DNA of 28,450 bases from an uncultured Romboutsia sp. (GCA_937907205.1 CALESE010000182.1:1-28450); one strand, 5' to 3'; shown: positions 17,701 to 23,949, counted from the stretch's first letter. Made by a program: numbers and translations. The notes: generated by a model not told the origin, from the sequence alone.

Positions 17701-17980
17701 CTGTCCATAATGAAATCCATTTATTCATCCATAACCATAATGAATTATCTTCCCAGCAATAATATGATTTATTAGCTTGTGGAGTAATATTATAAAATAA
17801 ATCATTTATTGTTTTTACTCCTGTATAATTATATATTATTCTATTAAAATTAGATTCATCAAAATATAATTTTAAACTATCTAAACATATATACATATTA
17901 CCTTGTTTTTTTGCGGTTCTTAATAAGTCAAATTCAGTCATACGAATTATTCTATTAATTACTGGAGTTGTTATTGTCAT
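14705..17980 (-). CDS. Large phage tail-fibre protein (1091 aa)
   Basis: The largest gene in the window. Two repeats at about residues 500-590 read IPTPGKAL.(I/L)(N/D)..G.LP, interleaved with GDITGSVTTDFSN-type segments, a common fibre shaft pattern. GLWNPSTGAPT...PEEGYLYQVS...GDWCIFM (about 663-700) followed by VLSVNNKTGKVNL.A.DVGA (about 720-740) is a frequent module in tail fibres of Gram-positive phages. The C-terminal ~75 residues (FKTTIGNGTDKVFTVAHNLN...) match a fibre tip domain seen in the same group. The N-terminal region (MYICLDSLKLYFDESNFNR) may attach to the virion. RBS AAGGAG. It is preceded by a promoter motif fused to a terminator and runs directly into the 657-aa gene. Structural role secure by pattern; receptor unknown. 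Confidence 0.9.
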   Translation of the reverse strand: MTITTPVINRIIRMTEFDLLRTAKKQGNMYICLDSLKLYFDESNFNRIIYNYTGVKTINDLFYNITPQANKSYYCWEDNSLWLWMNKWISLWTDSTYPSAYVYDKNNNIDPVYRYDQPLLAADDNGLLKDGSVVIRDRQRIIKGKLYINDNNDNLVVSSFLGGGIRILPNGKMTTEGELYICDDTLKTDDSSISYEKVSLIIFSESESTVTPDKDELNTIQKMFNENGCRAPKTVQVEAKDYILSNTPDETQNSYIVLYKNKTDQNKYFTVINNIHTIPVNGKPTYSYLRSEFHTMANDMYIDYSENPEIDYNLYQKPSHKYKVFHEGNLDVSAIHVLTPIEIYNKLKDETIPNPMEFNVQYLQGKVPNDFAPKVHKHITADITDFINKSQEQASIIIKQTMNNIDGEGITVSYDDITQRYKFSANDYNLSFNGGASGTGKISHLTDTSITLTVNPDRHIHQNYIDRMDNLQDQIDVLSVFDPDEYYNKTQVDNKIRDIAPTKIPTPGKALAINEEGILPAPSMSAGKLTSTKILNYIGDITGSVTTDFSNSPIEISLSADKIISSIPTPGKALKLDQNGNLPTNALTSSALDHTIKITLTGGITASGTLDTSTQALNMNTTLHIPENILDRDDIGVLIPSLDENGKIPEAQIPEMPASLMPKGLWNPSTGAPTKQPEEGYLYQVSSAGTFENKNYKIGDWCIFMNSEWNHINTNDNVLSVNNKTGKVNLIATDVGAIGLEYINYSLGQTIPQNKVVLTSQEGIIEGASVSNLTTPFSLLSDTKGDIIFADTSVNTETDGLKDFNVKMQITNNGYTNIKNNAVHKILNDNKAFAYRQKLNFIEGLTISQDKTDANTLNIGTSGMNIDYAILHYNYQDSIDNIKDRLNTLYANKDNKPILIIATLQYREGNTNKTGQFYFVIDKSSPAPTSNISIKSINNYIYDNLDNTGKVIVNELYSTLNIQFIGDVEINISQLSFANNSIEHVQPYLTTSATTNTSPFIPTIDAQPTSKKYVDDAFKKRSFKTTIGNGTDKVFTVAHNLNSENIIVQCRMTDTKEECYINNVIVNSNSIKLTSTSALSNNAVTVYIWAI

Positions 17981-18001
17981 ATTTCTATCTCCTTAAATAA
18001 A

Positions 18002-18036
18002 AAAATATTAATGAGTTTGTTTCTCATTAATATTTT
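18002..18036 (-). terminator. Strong terminator whose 5' arm contains the promoter motif
   Basis: Perfect 14-bp inverted repeat (arms 18002-18015 and 18023-18036, AAAATATTAATGAG) with a 7-nt loop, followed on the minus strand by a run of T (TTTTTTTATTT including the arm end). It ends the transcript of the gene at 18059. The 5' arm on the minus strand contains AAAATATTA of the motif at 18026-18038. Confidence 0.85.
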
Positions 18037-18038
18037 AC
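18026..18038 (-). promoter_or_regulatory. Late-promoter-like motif GTAAAATATTAAT (fibre operon)
   Basis: Exact copy of the recurrent 11-mer on the coding strand, 45 nt before the ATG of the 1091-aa gene. It is embedded in the terminator hairpin of the preceding gene. Confidence 0.6.
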
Positions 18039-18058
18039 TTATTTATTATATTTGGATT

Positions 18059-18634
18059 TTAAACTGTTAATCTATCTATAAACTGCAATTCTAAATAATA
18101 TAAAGTACCTGTAGCATCATTAGCTGCTTCTCCTGCTATAATTGCTTTTAAGATTAAATGTCCTTTATATATATTATCATAAGCTACTTCATTAATAGAT
18201 AAAACACATCTTCTATCTCTAGTTGGTGATCCCCAAGTATTACTAAAACTAAATTCTGTATTATCATAAGAGCCATCATTTCTCCAACCAGCAACAACAA
18301 TTCCTCTAGTATCTGCTACATTCACATTATCTGTTAGTATAGCTTTCATTCTTACATATCTTTTAAATCCAGGTAATACAGGTATATTAGCTTGATTAGG
18401 CATTGAATAAGCAAAATAATAATTACCACCTAATTCAACCCAATTATTATGATTTACACTTAAACCACTTTGATTGAAATATAAAGGAACTGTCATTATA
18501 GGTATTTCTTCTTGATGTTTTATATAATCATATAAAGTAAGACCTTTTGTTATAATAGTAGACTTATATGATGTAATTGGAGTTATTATATTGCTATTTT
18601 CATCTTTTAAATATTTTGCCGGTACTTGACTCAT
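18059..18634 (-). CDS. Short receptor-binding-like protein, N-terminal KYLKDEN anchor (191 aa)
   Basis: Second member of the family with the conserved start (MSQVPAKYLKDENSNIITPIT...GLTLYDYI). After about residue 45 it is a different, probably beta-sandwich domain (for example GGNYYFAYSMPNQANIPVLP). By analogy with modular tail-tip adhesins the N-terminus anchors and the C-terminus binds a receptor; this is inference. RBS AAAGGA is 6 nt from the ATG. The leader has a 10-bp hairpin (18649-18673) directly before the RBS and a run of ten G overlapping its 5' arm, so tract length may affect expression. No GTAAAATATTA copy lies directly upstream. It is followed by a strong terminator. Confidence 0.85.
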   Translation of the reverse strand: MSQVPAKYLKDENSNIITPITSYKSTIITKGLTLYDYIKHQEEIPIMTVPLYFNQSGLSVNHNNWVELGGNYYFAYSMPNQANIPVLPGFKRYVRMKAILTDNVNVADTRGIVVAGWRNDGSYDNTEFSFSNTWGSPTRDRRCVLSINEVAYDNIYKGHLILKAIIAGEAANDATGTLYYLELQFIDRLTV

Positions 18635-18648
18635 ATTATATCCTTTCT

Positions 18649-18680
18649 GGGATATAATAAAAAATTATATCCCCCCCCCC
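18649..18680 (-). promoter_or_regulatory. G10 tract and hairpin in the leader of a receptor-binding-like gene
   Basis: On the minus strand ten G (18671-18680) run into ATATAAT, forming a perfect 10-bp stem GGGATATAAT / ATTATATCCC (64-73 and 49-58 of 18600s) a few bases before the RBS. The G run allows several pairing registers. A tiny frame ATG-GGG-GGG-GGG-ATA-TAA begins at 18682; one extra G or one fewer would extend it to end at the MSQV start codon. Confidence 0.6.
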
Positions 18681-18719
18681 ATACCTAGTTATAAATATGA
18701 GAGAGAAATAATATTAATT

Positions 18720-18998
18720 TTAATTATTTATTAAATCATCTTGCTCTTTATGAAAATTTATCATTTTTTCATTAATAAAATTAATTGCCTCATCTTCTTT
18801 ATTAAAAGATTTCTTATCATTAGGTACTGAAACATTTATCTCATCTGTTTCATCATCTTTATAAACATAAATAGATATATTAGGAGTTATTTTATTTGTT
18901 AATTCAATATCTCCATTATACATATATAAATCATCATTAAAAGCATAATCATTTACAATTTTAGAATCTAATTTAGATAAAAAATTATCTTTATCCAA
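18720..18998 (-). CDS. Small acidic protein (92 aa from TTG), possibly interrupted at its N-terminus
   Basis: Acidic protein (DKDNFLSKLDSKIVNDYAF..., VYKDDETDEINVSVPND, EDEAINFINEKMINFHKEQDD) with no recognised family. The only early in-frame start is TTG at 18998, without an RBS. The same frame is open back to an ATG at 19058 that has an RBS (GAGGAT) and a promoter motif, except for one TAA at 19011-19013. The likely original gene spans 18720-19058 with a nonsense codon; reinitiation at TTG or read-through are alternatives. Confidence 0.55.
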   Translation of the reverse strand: MDKDNFLSKLDSKIVNDYAFNDDLYMYNGDIELTNKITPNISIYVYKDDETDEINVSVPNDKKSFNKEDEAINFINEKMINFHKEQDDLINN

Positions 18999-19010
18999 TC
19001 TATTGTTATT

Positions 19011-19058
19011 TTAATCTTCTTTTAAATATTCAGCTGAGGTTTTCATTAAATTATCCAT
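19011..19058 (-). CDS. 15-codon ORF in frame with, and upstream of, the 18720 gene
   Basis: MDNLMKTSAEYLKED then TAA. It has an RBS (GAGGAT, 7 nt) and a GTAAAATATTA motif 33 nt before the ATG, which is the standard layout for a gene start here. Because the frame continues directly into the 92-aa ORF after the TAA, it is probably the true N-terminus of that gene cut off by a stop codon, or else a leader peptide. Confidence 0.5.
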   Translation of the reverse strand: MDNLMKTSAEYLKED

Positions 19059-19091
19059 TTTATATCCTCATTTTTAATAAAATTATTTTAT

Positions 19092-19104
19092 AATAATATT
19101 TTAC
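19092..19104 (-). promoter_or_regulatory. Late-promoter-like motif GTAAAATATTATT
   Basis: Exact 11-mer on the coding strand, overlapping the stop codon of the 133-aa gene and 33 nt before the ATG at 19058. It marks that ATG, and not the TTG at 18998, as the intended start. Confidence 0.55.
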
Positions 19105-19502
19105 TTTAGTTTATTATAATCAGGCATTTCTAAATCTTCATCTATTTCTATATTAGAATTATTATCGTTCCATTCAGCTAATATTCTTTCCCAATTTGTT
19201 TTATATCTCTTATTTCTTGGTTGTTCTTTTAAAAATTTAACTAGTTCTTTTCTTTGTTTAGAATTTAATTTACTCTCTTTACCTTCATGTTCAAAATATT
19301 CTGCAGTTTCTATTTTAATACATGAATGAAATTTATCCCAATCATTCTTTAATCTATAATGAAAATGAGGAATATTACCTCCATCATCAGTGTTAATATA
19401 TACTTCAAATCCATCATCTGTAAAACCAATTCTAGCCATTTCAGTTAAATTTTGATATTTATTTATTAAATTAGCTGTTTCATTTACTAAATTATCTTTC
19501 AT
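19101..19502 (-). CDS. Unknown conserved-looking phage protein (133 aa)
   Basis: Soluble protein with a distinctive N-terminal half, MARIGFTDDGFEVYINTDDGGNIPHFHYR, followed by CIKIETAEYFEHEGKE and a charged C-terminal part ending in NNSNIEIDEDLEMPDYNKLK. The PHFHYR/HSCIKIE pattern suggests a compact beta fold with histidines that might bind metal, but I cannot assign a family or function. The gene starts 5 nt after the stop of the zinc-ribbon gene at 19508 (RBS GAGGAG), so the two form an operon. Confidence 0.75.
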   Translation of the reverse strand: MKDNLVNETANLINKYQNLTEMARIGFTDDGFEVYINTDDGGNIPHFHYRLKNDWDKFHSCIKIETAEYFEHEGKESKLNSKQRKELVKFLKEQPRNKRYKTNWERILAEWNDNNSNIEIDEDLEMPDYNKLK

Positions 19503-19507
19503 TATAA

Positions 19508-20047
19508 TTACTCCTCATTATTATTTATATCTTCAATAGATTTTTTCATATTTTCATTTTGTATTTTTCTTGAATGTTCTTTAATTAATTTTCTTATATT
19601 TTGTTTGGGAAATAATTCTTTATATCTATTAATTAATTGATCAAATTTGTAACGAGTGATATTCATATTTTCACAATATTCACCTATACTTATTTTATCA
19701 TTCATATATCCTAAAACGAATCGAACAATTTCTTCATCACTAAAATTAGAAGTATATATATTATTTATATTTAATTTAGTTCTTAAATCAAATCTACTTT
19801 CTTCTGCAATTATTCTATTTTGTTTATCTTTTTTACATTCATCACATAAAAAAGTAATATAATAAGGATCTTTTTTATTATGAATAATTTTTCCAGGTTT
19901 ACCACATATACAACATTTCTTTTCTATTTCTGTTTTTCTTGCTACTAAATTAATAATTTTAACTCTAGTTTTTTGCCATTCTTGCATTTCTCTTTGGTGC
20001 TCAGGACTAGATTTTTTTCTTCCTCTTATCCATGTTTGTTTTTTCAT
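19508..20047 (-). CDS. Zinc-ribbon protein with helical C-terminus, possible DNA-binding (179 aa)
   Basis: Basic protein. C45/C46-x-C48 and C68-x2-C71 (KCCICGKPG ... FLCDECKK) form a Cys4 zinc-ribbon-like site. A later segment (ISIGEYCENMNITRYKFDQLINRYKELFP, about 115-143) has the helix-turn-helix look of a small DNA-binding domain. A regulatory or nucleic-acid-binding role is plausible but not proven. RBS AAAGGA. Upstream is one of two CCCGTTAYAT promoters, so it heads a unit with the 133-aa gene and may be expressed at a different time from the late-motif genes. Confidence 0.75.
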   Translation of the reverse strand: MKKQTWIRGRKKSSPEHQREMQEWQKTRVKIINLVARKTEIEKKCCICGKPGKIIHNKKDPYYITFLCDECKKDKQNRIIAEESRFDLRTKLNINNIYTSNFSDEEIVRFVLGYMNDKISIGEYCENMNITRYKFDQLINRYKELFPKQNIRKLIKEHSRKIQNENMKKSIEDINNNEE

Positions 20048-20086
20048 TAATTTTCACATCCTTTCTATGTTATACATTATCCCTAT

Positions 20087-20122
20087 ATATATTATAACAT
20101 AAATTTATAAAAATATAACGGG
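20087..20122 (-). promoter_or_regulatory. Sigma-A-like promoter with CCCG extension (CCCGTTATAT...TATAAT)
   Basis: On the minus strand CCCGTTATAT is followed after 16 nt by a perfect TATAAT -10, about 45 nt before the ATG at 20047. It shares the CCCG box and spacing with the site at about 417-446. Confidence 0.6.
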
Positions 20123-20135
20123 TTTTATGTATTAA

Positions 20136-20891
20136 TTAGGCATCTTTAATATTCCATCCATGAGTTCTTAATATAGTTTTAAAAGTAGAATAAGTTATAT
20201 AATTATTATTATTTAATTCTTTATATTCTCCTTTAAATAATTCCAGCATAGTACAAATATTAAAATCATCTACATTATCTATAAAAAAAGCTGTTCTATA
20301 AAATTGATATTTACCATTACGATATCTGAAAAAATATGAATTATTATATATATCAATTATACTTAATTGTGTAGGGCAAGCTAAAGTAAGAAAAATATAT
20401 TTTTTAATTATAATATCTTTATTATCTGATTCTTTACAGCTATTAAAATTTTGTTTTAAGGTTTCTACTTTATTTTTAATAAAATTTAAATTAACAATTT
20501 CATTTAAATCTTTATTTAGATCCATTACTATTTTATCTAAACAATTATCACAAATATCTTTATCAGGGATTTGAAAATTAGTATTTACATTTTCATTATA
20601 ACCTTTATAGAATTGATCTTCATAAAAAATATAATTAGGATGATTAGCGATATTATATTCAAATTCTCTATTACATATATCACATTTATACTTATAAACA
20701 TTTATTTCCTTTGTTTCCTTTTTAAATGCTCTCTCATCATTATCTAACATTTTAGGAAACTTTATATTGTGAGATTTACAATTCTGACAAGTATAAACTG
20801 CTTTTATTTTCTGAGAACCACATTCTTGACAAAATGGAACTACTATTTTTGTTTGTGTTTCGATTATTTTTTTATCTTTTCCTAAATACAT
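20136..20891 (-). CDS. Protein with two CxxC zinc sites (251 aa), function unknown
   Basis: Two Cys4 clusters: C21-x2-C24...C35-x2-C38 (FCQECGSQ...CQNCKS, a zinc ribbon) and C70-x2-C73...C114-x2-C117 (KCDICNREF...ICDNCLD). The remaining C-terminal half is helical and Asn/Lys-rich and ends TFKTILRTHGWNIKDA. It could bind nucleic acid or be a structural zinc protein. It starts directly after the stop of the small membrane protein (TAAATG, RBS GAGGAGG within that gene), so the two are coupled. No family recognised. Confidence 0.75.
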   Translation of the reverse strand: MYLGKDKKIIETQTKIVVPFCQECGSQKIKAVYTCQNCKSHNIKFPKMLDNDERAFKKETKEINVYKYKCDICNREFEYNIANHPNYIFYEDQFYKGYNENVNTNFQIPDKDICDNCLDKIVMDLNKDLNEIVNLNFIKNKVETLKQNFNSCKESDNKDIIIKKYIFLTLACPTQLSIIDIYNNSYFFRYRNGKYQFYRTAFFIDNVDDFNICTMLELFKGEYKELNNNNYITYSTFKTILRTHGWNIKDA

Positions 20892-21125
20892 TTATGAGTC
20901 CTCCTCTTTTTCTTTTTTCCAATTTTTATAACATCTATACCATATAATAGGAAATCCAAAACAAAATAAACCTTGAATAATAGGATTTGTTAATTCATAT
21001 TCTTGATCATTTTCATCTAATTTAGTTAAATGAAATATATTCATATTAAATAATAAAAAAGTAAAAGCGATTCCTAAAATGTATATATAATCAAACCAAA
21101 ATAAAATTATACCAAATGTTTTCAT
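20892..21125 (-). CDS. Small membrane protein with two hydrophobic segments (77 aa)
   Basis: Two hydrophobic stretches (about residues 4-27, IILFWFDYIYILGIAFTFLLF, and about 50-63, GLFCFGFPIIWY) with a basic C-terminus (RCYKNWKKEKEEDS), so probably a two-span inner-membrane protein. The start at 21125 is preferred because GGAGGTG lies 6 nt upstream; the longer frame from 21173 overlaps the end of the 459-aa gene and has no RBS. Function unknown; superinfection exclusion or a lysis accessory are only possibilities. Confidence 0.7.
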   Translation of the reverse strand: MKTFGIILFWFDYIYILGIAFTFLLFNMNIFHLTKLDENDQEYELTNPIIQGLFCFGFPIIWYRCYKNWKKEKEEDS

Positions 21126-21153
21126 ATTTACACCTCCAATATAAAAATATATT

Positions 21154-22533
21154 TTATAATGTATTACATACATTAAATCTACCTTGTTTATTATCTAAAG
21201 CTTTTTCAATAGCTTTTTCTAATTTAACAGGGTAATAATTGTTAACATCTACTCCAGCATTAAAAGCATGTTTAGGTAAATTACAAAACATTTTATGAAT
21301 ATGTCCATGTATTAAAATATAAGGATTAGTTTCTTTATGCATATGTTTGAAATCCATAATTGGATAATGCATTAAACATATTTTTTGTTTTTTGTAGCTT
21401 ATTTCTAAATAATTATAAATACCTACAAATTTCATTTTATCAAATATTTTATTCTCTAAATATATACAATCATGATTTCCTTCAATTAATAATTTATCTC
21501 CGTTTAATTGATCTAAAATATTCATTGTTTGTAAGGCTTTATAAAAACTAAAATCACCTAGAATTATTACTAGATCCTTATTTGTAACAATACTATTCCA
21601 ATTTTCTATTAATTTTGCATCATGTTCTTCTATTGTATTTACATTCATATATAAATTTCTATCTTCATATTTTAAAATATTTTTATGACCAAAATGAGTA
21701 TCTGATGTTACATAAATATCTTTATAACTAGTTAGATCTAGTTTTTTAAATTTAATATCTAATGTATTCTTTACAAATTCATTTATTATTGTTTTTAAAA
21801 CATAATACATATTATTTATTGTATCATTATTATTTAAATCACATTCTTTATCTATAATATTATTGTTTATTCTTGATATATATTGTTGATTATATTTAAT
21901 AGCATCTTCATAAGATATTCTTTCTCTTTTTATATTTATAATAAGTTCCTTTAAAGGATCTGGGAATTGTTTTATAGCATCTTTATATTTAAAATGTTTA
22001 AAATATAAATTATCCCATAAAACATTTAATCTTATTAAATGAGATAAAGGTTTACCTTTATATAAATGATTTGGATTATTTATATTCTTTAAAAATAAAT
22101 TATAACAAGAAGTAGCTATACCTAAAATGTTTTTATATAATCTATATTTATTTATATTTACTATATCTTCATTCATTTTAAAAAATATATCTATATGTTC
22201 TTTATATTGCTTATTTAAAATTTTATAATCAGTAAATAATATTTGCAAAAAATGAGTATTTTGTTTTTTCCATTGTTCAAGTAAACTTCTTATATCTATA
22301 ATATCTATATGTTCATTATTAGGCAAAATTAAAGTAGTAGATTTTATAACATTTCCTAATACTATATCATCATAGTTAGGTAAAACAACAGCTATACTAT
22401 CTACATCAGAATTTTCATCATCTAAATTATAATTTTGACTTCCTTGTAGAGCTATAAATAAAATGTTATATTTTTTATCTACTACATAATTATAATGAAC
22501 TTTTAGATGTTTAAAAATATCTTTTTTATCCAT
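21154..22533 (-). CDS. Nucleotidyltransferase-metallophosphoesterase fusion (459 aa)
   Basis: The N-terminal domain carries the DNA polymerase beta-superfamily nucleotidyltransferase signature: G31-S32 (LQGSQNYNL) and S42-D43-V44-D45 (NSDVDSIAVV), with a long helical region to about 260. The C-terminal domain, from about 272, is a calcineurin-like phosphoesterase: SDTHFGH (277-283), GD (326-327), GNHD (352-355), MHYP (388-391), HGHIH (409-413), a complete two-metal set. It may transfer a nucleotide to, and remove a phosphate from, the same substrate, for example an RNA or nucleotide end, but the substrate is unknown. RBS AGGAGA. It follows one copy of the 48-nt repeat. Both domains keep their key residues, so both are probably active. 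Confidence 0.9.
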   Translation of the reverse strand: MDKKDIFKHLKVHYNYVVDKKYNILFIALQGSQNYNLDDENSDVDSIAVVLPNYDDIVLGNVIKSTTLILPNNEHIDIIDIRSLLEQWKKQNTHFLQILFTDYKILNKQYKEHIDIFFKMNEDIVNINKYRLYKNILGIATSCYNLFLKNINNPNHLYKGKPLSHLIRLNVLWDNLYFKHFKYKDAIKQFPDPLKELIINIKRERISYEDAIKYNQQYISRINNNIIDKECDLNNNDTINNMYYVLKTIINEFVKNTLDIKFKKLDLTSYKDIYVTSDTHFGHKNILKYEDRNLYMNVNTIEEHDAKLIENWNSIVTNKDLVIILGDFSFYKALQTMNILDQLNGDKLLIEGNHDCIYLENKIFDKMKFVGIYNYLEISYKKQKICLMHYPIMDFKHMHKETNPYILIHGHIHKMFCNLPKHAFNAGVDVNNYYPVKLEKAIEKALDNKQGRFNVCNTL

Positions 22534-22571
22534 TTAAATGTTTCTCCTATATAATTCCATTATTATTAAAT

Positions 22572-22619
22572 TAAAATTGTTTAAAATTGATTTTAACAAG
22601 AATTAATGCTATTTATTTT
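22572..22619 (-). repeat. 48-nt exact repeat, copy B
   Basis: Identical to 5499-5546. Here it begins inside the last codons and stop (AAATAAATAG) of the 140-aa gene and extends into the leader of the nucleotidyltransferase gene. It contains the same bulged near-palindrome. Confidence 0.85.
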
Positions 22620-23031
22620 TAGGATTAATCTTTTCTCTAACTTCATCATATTTATTATATAATAAGTTATGATTATCTTCTCCATATTTTGCATTTTCTA
22701 TATATATGCCACAGCTTTCTAATTCTTCTTTATAATCTTCAGGTTTGTATTCTCCAGTTCTGAACATATCAACTGTAACATATAAATCTTCCATAAATTC
22801 AGGTAATCTTTTTGCACCTAATCTTATTGATTCACTAAAATGTAAAGTATATGCAATAGCAATAGAAAATATATCTATTGCATTTTGTAAATCTTTTTTA
22901 TATTTTTCTTCATATTCTTTATCTAAGGCATTTCTTAATTGTGTTTCAAATTGATTAGCCCATTCAAATAATTTTTGTTTGTTTTTATCTCTAGCAGCTT
23001 TTTCTAATCTTCTTAATTCATTTCTATCCAT
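22609..23031 (-). CDS. Charged helical protein, unknown (140 aa)
   Basis: Highly charged, probably coiled-coil in its first 50 residues (RNELRRLEKAARDKNKQKLF, LDKEYEEKYKKDLQNAID), then a helical core (IFSIAIAYTLHFSESIRLGAKRLPEFMEDLYVTVDMF) and an acidic tail. No family recognised. RBS AAGGTGAT. It ends in TAG, and its last codons are the start of the 48-nt repeat, so the C-terminus was shaped by that element or the element arose from this gene end. Confidence 0.7.
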   Translation of the reverse strand: MDRNELRRLEKAARDKNKQKLFEWANQFETQLRNALDKEYEEKYKKDLQNAIDIFSIAIAYTLHFSESIRLGAKRLPEFMEDLYVTVDMFRTGEYKPEDYKEELESCGIYIENAKYGEDNHNLLYNKYDEVREKINPKNK

Positions 23032-23080
23032 AATATCACCTTAAAATATATTTTATTTTAATCTTTTAATATAGTGAATT

Positions 23081-23626
23081 TTAAAATACTTTTTCCACTA
23101 ACATAAAACTATGTGTATTTCTTCCTAATACTTTTGTCGCAGTAACAGTTCCTGAAACGGTATATGCTTGAATTTTAAAACCTTTTTTAACATTTAAAAG
23201 TATATGAGGTGAAACAACATTACATAACATACCTCCTGTTTTATGTTGATCTACCTGTTTATTAGACATCTCTCTTCCTGAACTATCCGTTACCAATATA
23301 CCTAATACTATCTCAGGTGCATTATAATCACCCCAAAATATACATTGAGCAGATATTCTTATACATTTTATATCTTTATTTATTGTTATAGTACTTCCAG
23401 ATAATGTAAAGTAATCTCCTACTTTATCATCTTGATGATTATAAGGTAGAAAATAACGAGCCCAATCTCTAGGAAAAGTAAAGTTAATATCTCCTGATAT
23501 AGATGCCATAATTAATCCAGGATCGAAATTACCACCTTGAGGTGTTATTACACTTTTAGCTGAAGTTATAGGACTAAATATTTCATTATTTTCATCTTTA
23601 GCATATTTTGCTTTTATATTACTTAT
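23081..23626 (-). CDS. Short receptor-binding-like protein, apparent AUA start (181 aa)
   Basis: Third member of the KY(L/A)KDEN family: SNIKAKYAKDENNEIFSPIT, then a different beta-rich C-terminal domain (FTLSGSTITINKDIKCIRIS, SGREMSNKQVDQHKTGGML). Aligning with MSKVKGKYLKDEN and MSQVPAKYLKDEN puts the initiator at the ATA at 23626-23624, which is 8 nt after a perfect AGGAGG (23635-23640). The in-frame GTG at 23635 lies inside that RBS, too close to be used efficiently. AUA initiation is rare, so this may be a down-tuned start or a recent ATG-to-ATA mutation. It overlaps the stop of the small membrane-protein gene and is probably coupled to it. Confidence 0.8.
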   Translation of the reverse strand: MSNIKAKYAKDENNEIFSPITSAKSVITPQGGNFDPGLIMASISGDINFTFPRDWARYFLPYNHQDDKVGDYFTLSGSTITINKDIKCIRISAQCIFWGDYNAPEIVLGILVTDSSGREMSNKQVDQHKTGGMLCNVVSPHILLNVKKGFKIQAYTVSGTVTATKVLGRNTHSFMLVEKVF

Positions 23627-23627
23627 T

Positions 23628-23843
23628 TTAACCACCTCCTACTTTAAAAAATAATTGATATGATAAATAAGCTATATATATTATAACAACAATTCTTTCT
23701 AAAATCATTTTAACTTTAGTTATATTATTAATACCAACTAAAAATACTAAATCTGCATTTTTATATATTTGATATTTACATATACAAAAATCTATAATAG
23801 CAATAATAGATATAATATTAAAAATATATTCAAATACACTCAT
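23628..23843 (-). CDS. Small membrane protein (71 aa)
   Basis: Starts MSVFEYIFNIISIIAIIDFC with a hydrophobic N-terminal helix and has a second one near the C-terminus (IVVIIYIAYLSYQLFF), so probably two-span. The ATG at 23843 is preferred because GGAGG lies 8 nt upstream; the ATG at 23858 is part of that RBS. It follows a terminator hairpin and directly precedes the adhesin-like gene. Function unknown. Confidence 0.65.
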   Translation of the reverse strand: MSVFEYIFNIISIIAIIDFCICKYQIYKNADLVFLVGINNITKVKMILERIVVIIYIAYLSYQLFFKVGGG

Positions 23844-23866
23844 TATATTATCCTCCATATATTAAA

Positions 23867-23910
23867 AATAAGTAGATATTATCTATATTATAATATAACA
23901 TCTACTTATT
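23867..23910 (-). terminator. Hairpin after the acidic zinc-ribbon gene
   Basis: 11-bp inverted repeat (arms 23867-23877 and 23900-23910, AATAAGTAGAT) whose loop contains a further palindrome (TATATTATAATATA), followed by TTTTTAA on the minus strand. It lies about 40 nt past the stop at 23950. A near-motif TTAAAATATTAT (23926-23937) precedes it but lacks the conserved G. Confidence 0.65.
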
Positions 23911-23949
23911 ATTTTTTATTGTTAGATAATATTTTAAGTTATTAATTTC

